Shown here: positions 12,481-13,128 of the stretch, piece by piece | Layout of the letters: each line of letters opens with the position of its first letter | Numbering within the stretch: the first letter of the stretch is position 1 | From: an uncultured Eubacteriales bacterium | GTDB taxonomy: Bacteria > Bacillota > Clostridia > Lachnospirales > CAG-274 | Assembly: GCA_902495025.1 (NCBI GenBank) | Contig: CABUWB010000025.1 | Coordinates: 1 to 13,128, forward strand | Length of the DNA stretch: 13,128 nt | Reading direction: 5' to 3' | Translations under genes and position numbers: made by a program | The notes under the pieces: model-generated | What the model saw: only the letters and a program-made list of their open reading frames with translations | Database searches by the model: none | Told to the model about the DNA's origin: nothing

Positions 12481-13128
12481 TTATTTTGTTATTGTTACTA
12501 TCCTGTTATTCCCGTCCCACTCAACCTCACAGTTAAGTGCCTCAGAAATAGCTCTTAAAGGTACCATTGTACGGCTGCCAATAATTTTTGCAGGTACATC
12601 AAGTACGACCATATCCTTATTATTTACAAGCATATTTTTACTGCCAATAATTAAGGTTATTTTTGTTCCGTCAGTTGATTCTGCCATAACCGACTGTGTG
12701 TCATTATTCCATTGTACATCAGCCCCCAGAGCCTCAAAAATTGCTCTCATAGGTACAAGCGTTCTTCCATTTTCAATTACAGGCGGCTGGTCAAAGCTGA
12801 TATAGCTACCGTTTACCGCAACCTTAATCTGGTTTTTATCTGTGCTTTGTGCCTGTGTTGTCTGTACGGCTGCTTTTGTTGTTGTTTCAGTTACGGTTTC
12901 TTTAACTGTTGTTACCGCTGTATTTATATTGTTTGATTGATAAAATTGTTTTAACTTATCAACAAGTCCCGGCGTATTAACAATCATTTTATATCTGAAA
13001 TGTATTTCGCCGCCAACCTTTGCTGTCTGCTTATTAAGCGTAAGCTGCTTGACAATTTCATTGCCGTTATACCACGTGCTTGATGTGTCTGTAACATTAT
13101 ATGACCTGTAATCGGCATTGCCTATGTA
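12481..13128 (-). CDS. Surface/stalk protein with C-terminal copper-amine-oxidase N1 domain (5' end outside window)
   Basis: The frame is open to the right edge, so 215 C-terminal residues are visible and the ATG at 12987 is internal. Upstream of it a beta-rich segment continues in frame (TWYNGNEIVKQLTLNKQTAK, then VGGEIHFRYK). A Thr/Glu-rich linker (12832-12924, with VTETTTKAAVQTT) then leads to the last ~115 residues. These contain two copies of the stalk motif, GRTLVPMRAIFEALGADVQW and SRTMVPLRAISEALNCEVEW, each followed by a short strand. This is the Cu_amine_oxidN1 (PF07833) type of domain, common on secreted or cell-wall proteins of Clostridia and not an enzyme by itself. The catalytic or binding part, and any signal peptide, must lie outside the window. 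Domain call firm; overall function unknown. Confidence 0.85.
   Translation of the reverse strand, partial: YIGNADYRSYNVTDTSSTWYNGNEIVKQLTLNKQTAKVGGEIHFRYKMIVNTPGLVDKLKQFYQSNNINTAVTTVKETVTETTTKAAVQTTQAQSTDKNQIKVAVNGSYISFDQPPVIENGRTLVPMRAIFEALGADVQWNNDTQSVMAESTDGTKITLIIGSKNMLVNNKDMVVLDVPAKIIGSRTMVPLRAISEALNCEVEWDGNNRIVTITK

Noticed and set aside
12712..12936. Cys-rich 74-codon plus-strand ORF
   Set aside because: It is the antisense of the Thr-rich linker and stalk domain; the Cys-rich look comes from reversed Thr/Ala codons.

Overview
The window looks like a chromosomal piece of an anaerobic Gram-positive bacterium of the Clostridia (Lachnospiraceae/Oscillospiraceae-like), probably a gut or plant-fibre degrader. 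The evidence is moderately low GC, strong AGGAGG/GAGGTG-type ribosome sites, anaerobe-style cobalamin genes, a dockerin-bearing pectinase with long Thr-rich linkers, and a copper-amine-oxidase-N1 'stalk' protein. No species is claimed.

Layout, plus strand. (1) 1-2797: the 3' part of a cobalamin operon: cobQ (5' end outside the window), cobO, cobT, cobC. These cover amidation of the corrin ring, adenosylation, and activation and dephosphorylation of the lower ligand. cobO carries an in-frame amber codon, with clear homology continuing for 31 codons after it. (2) 2806-3437: a single-gene unit for a Nudix ADP-ribose pyrophosphatase, with its own promoter and terminator. (3) 3443-4638: a single-gene unit for the GTPase/ATPase YchF, also with promoter and terminator. 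(4) 4662-7147: a tight four-gene unit: a P1/S58 (DmpA-like) aminopeptidase, a small conserved protein, a GNAT acetyltransferase and an aspartate/glutamate-racemase-family protein lacking the first catalytic Cys. It reads as a peptide or D-amino-acid handling cassette, which is inference. (5) 7130-11085: promoter, structured leader and a 1252-residue secreted family-11 rhamnogalacturonan lyase with accessory domains, two Thr-rich linkers (one a run of 24 Thr) and a C-terminal dockerin, ending at a strong bidirectional terminator.

Minus strand. coaBC (11082-12278, coenzyme A synthesis) converges on the lyase gene. Upstream of coaBC lies a 202-bp gap. It holds a MITE-like 133-bp imperfect palindrome (12293-12425) with 8-bp terminal inverted repeats and flanking 5-bp CCTGA direct repeats. 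The element abuts the coaBC Shine-Dalgarno and carries a TATAAT just upstream of it. Beyond it are a weak terminator and the 3' end of the stalk-domain surface protein gene, which runs off the right edge.

The most noteworthy items are the amber-interrupted cobO, the putative MITE at the coaBC promoter, the peptidase-to-racemase cassette with its one-Cys racemase homologue, and the dockerin-tagged pectinase. I saw no tRNA, rRNA, CRISPR array or transposase gene.
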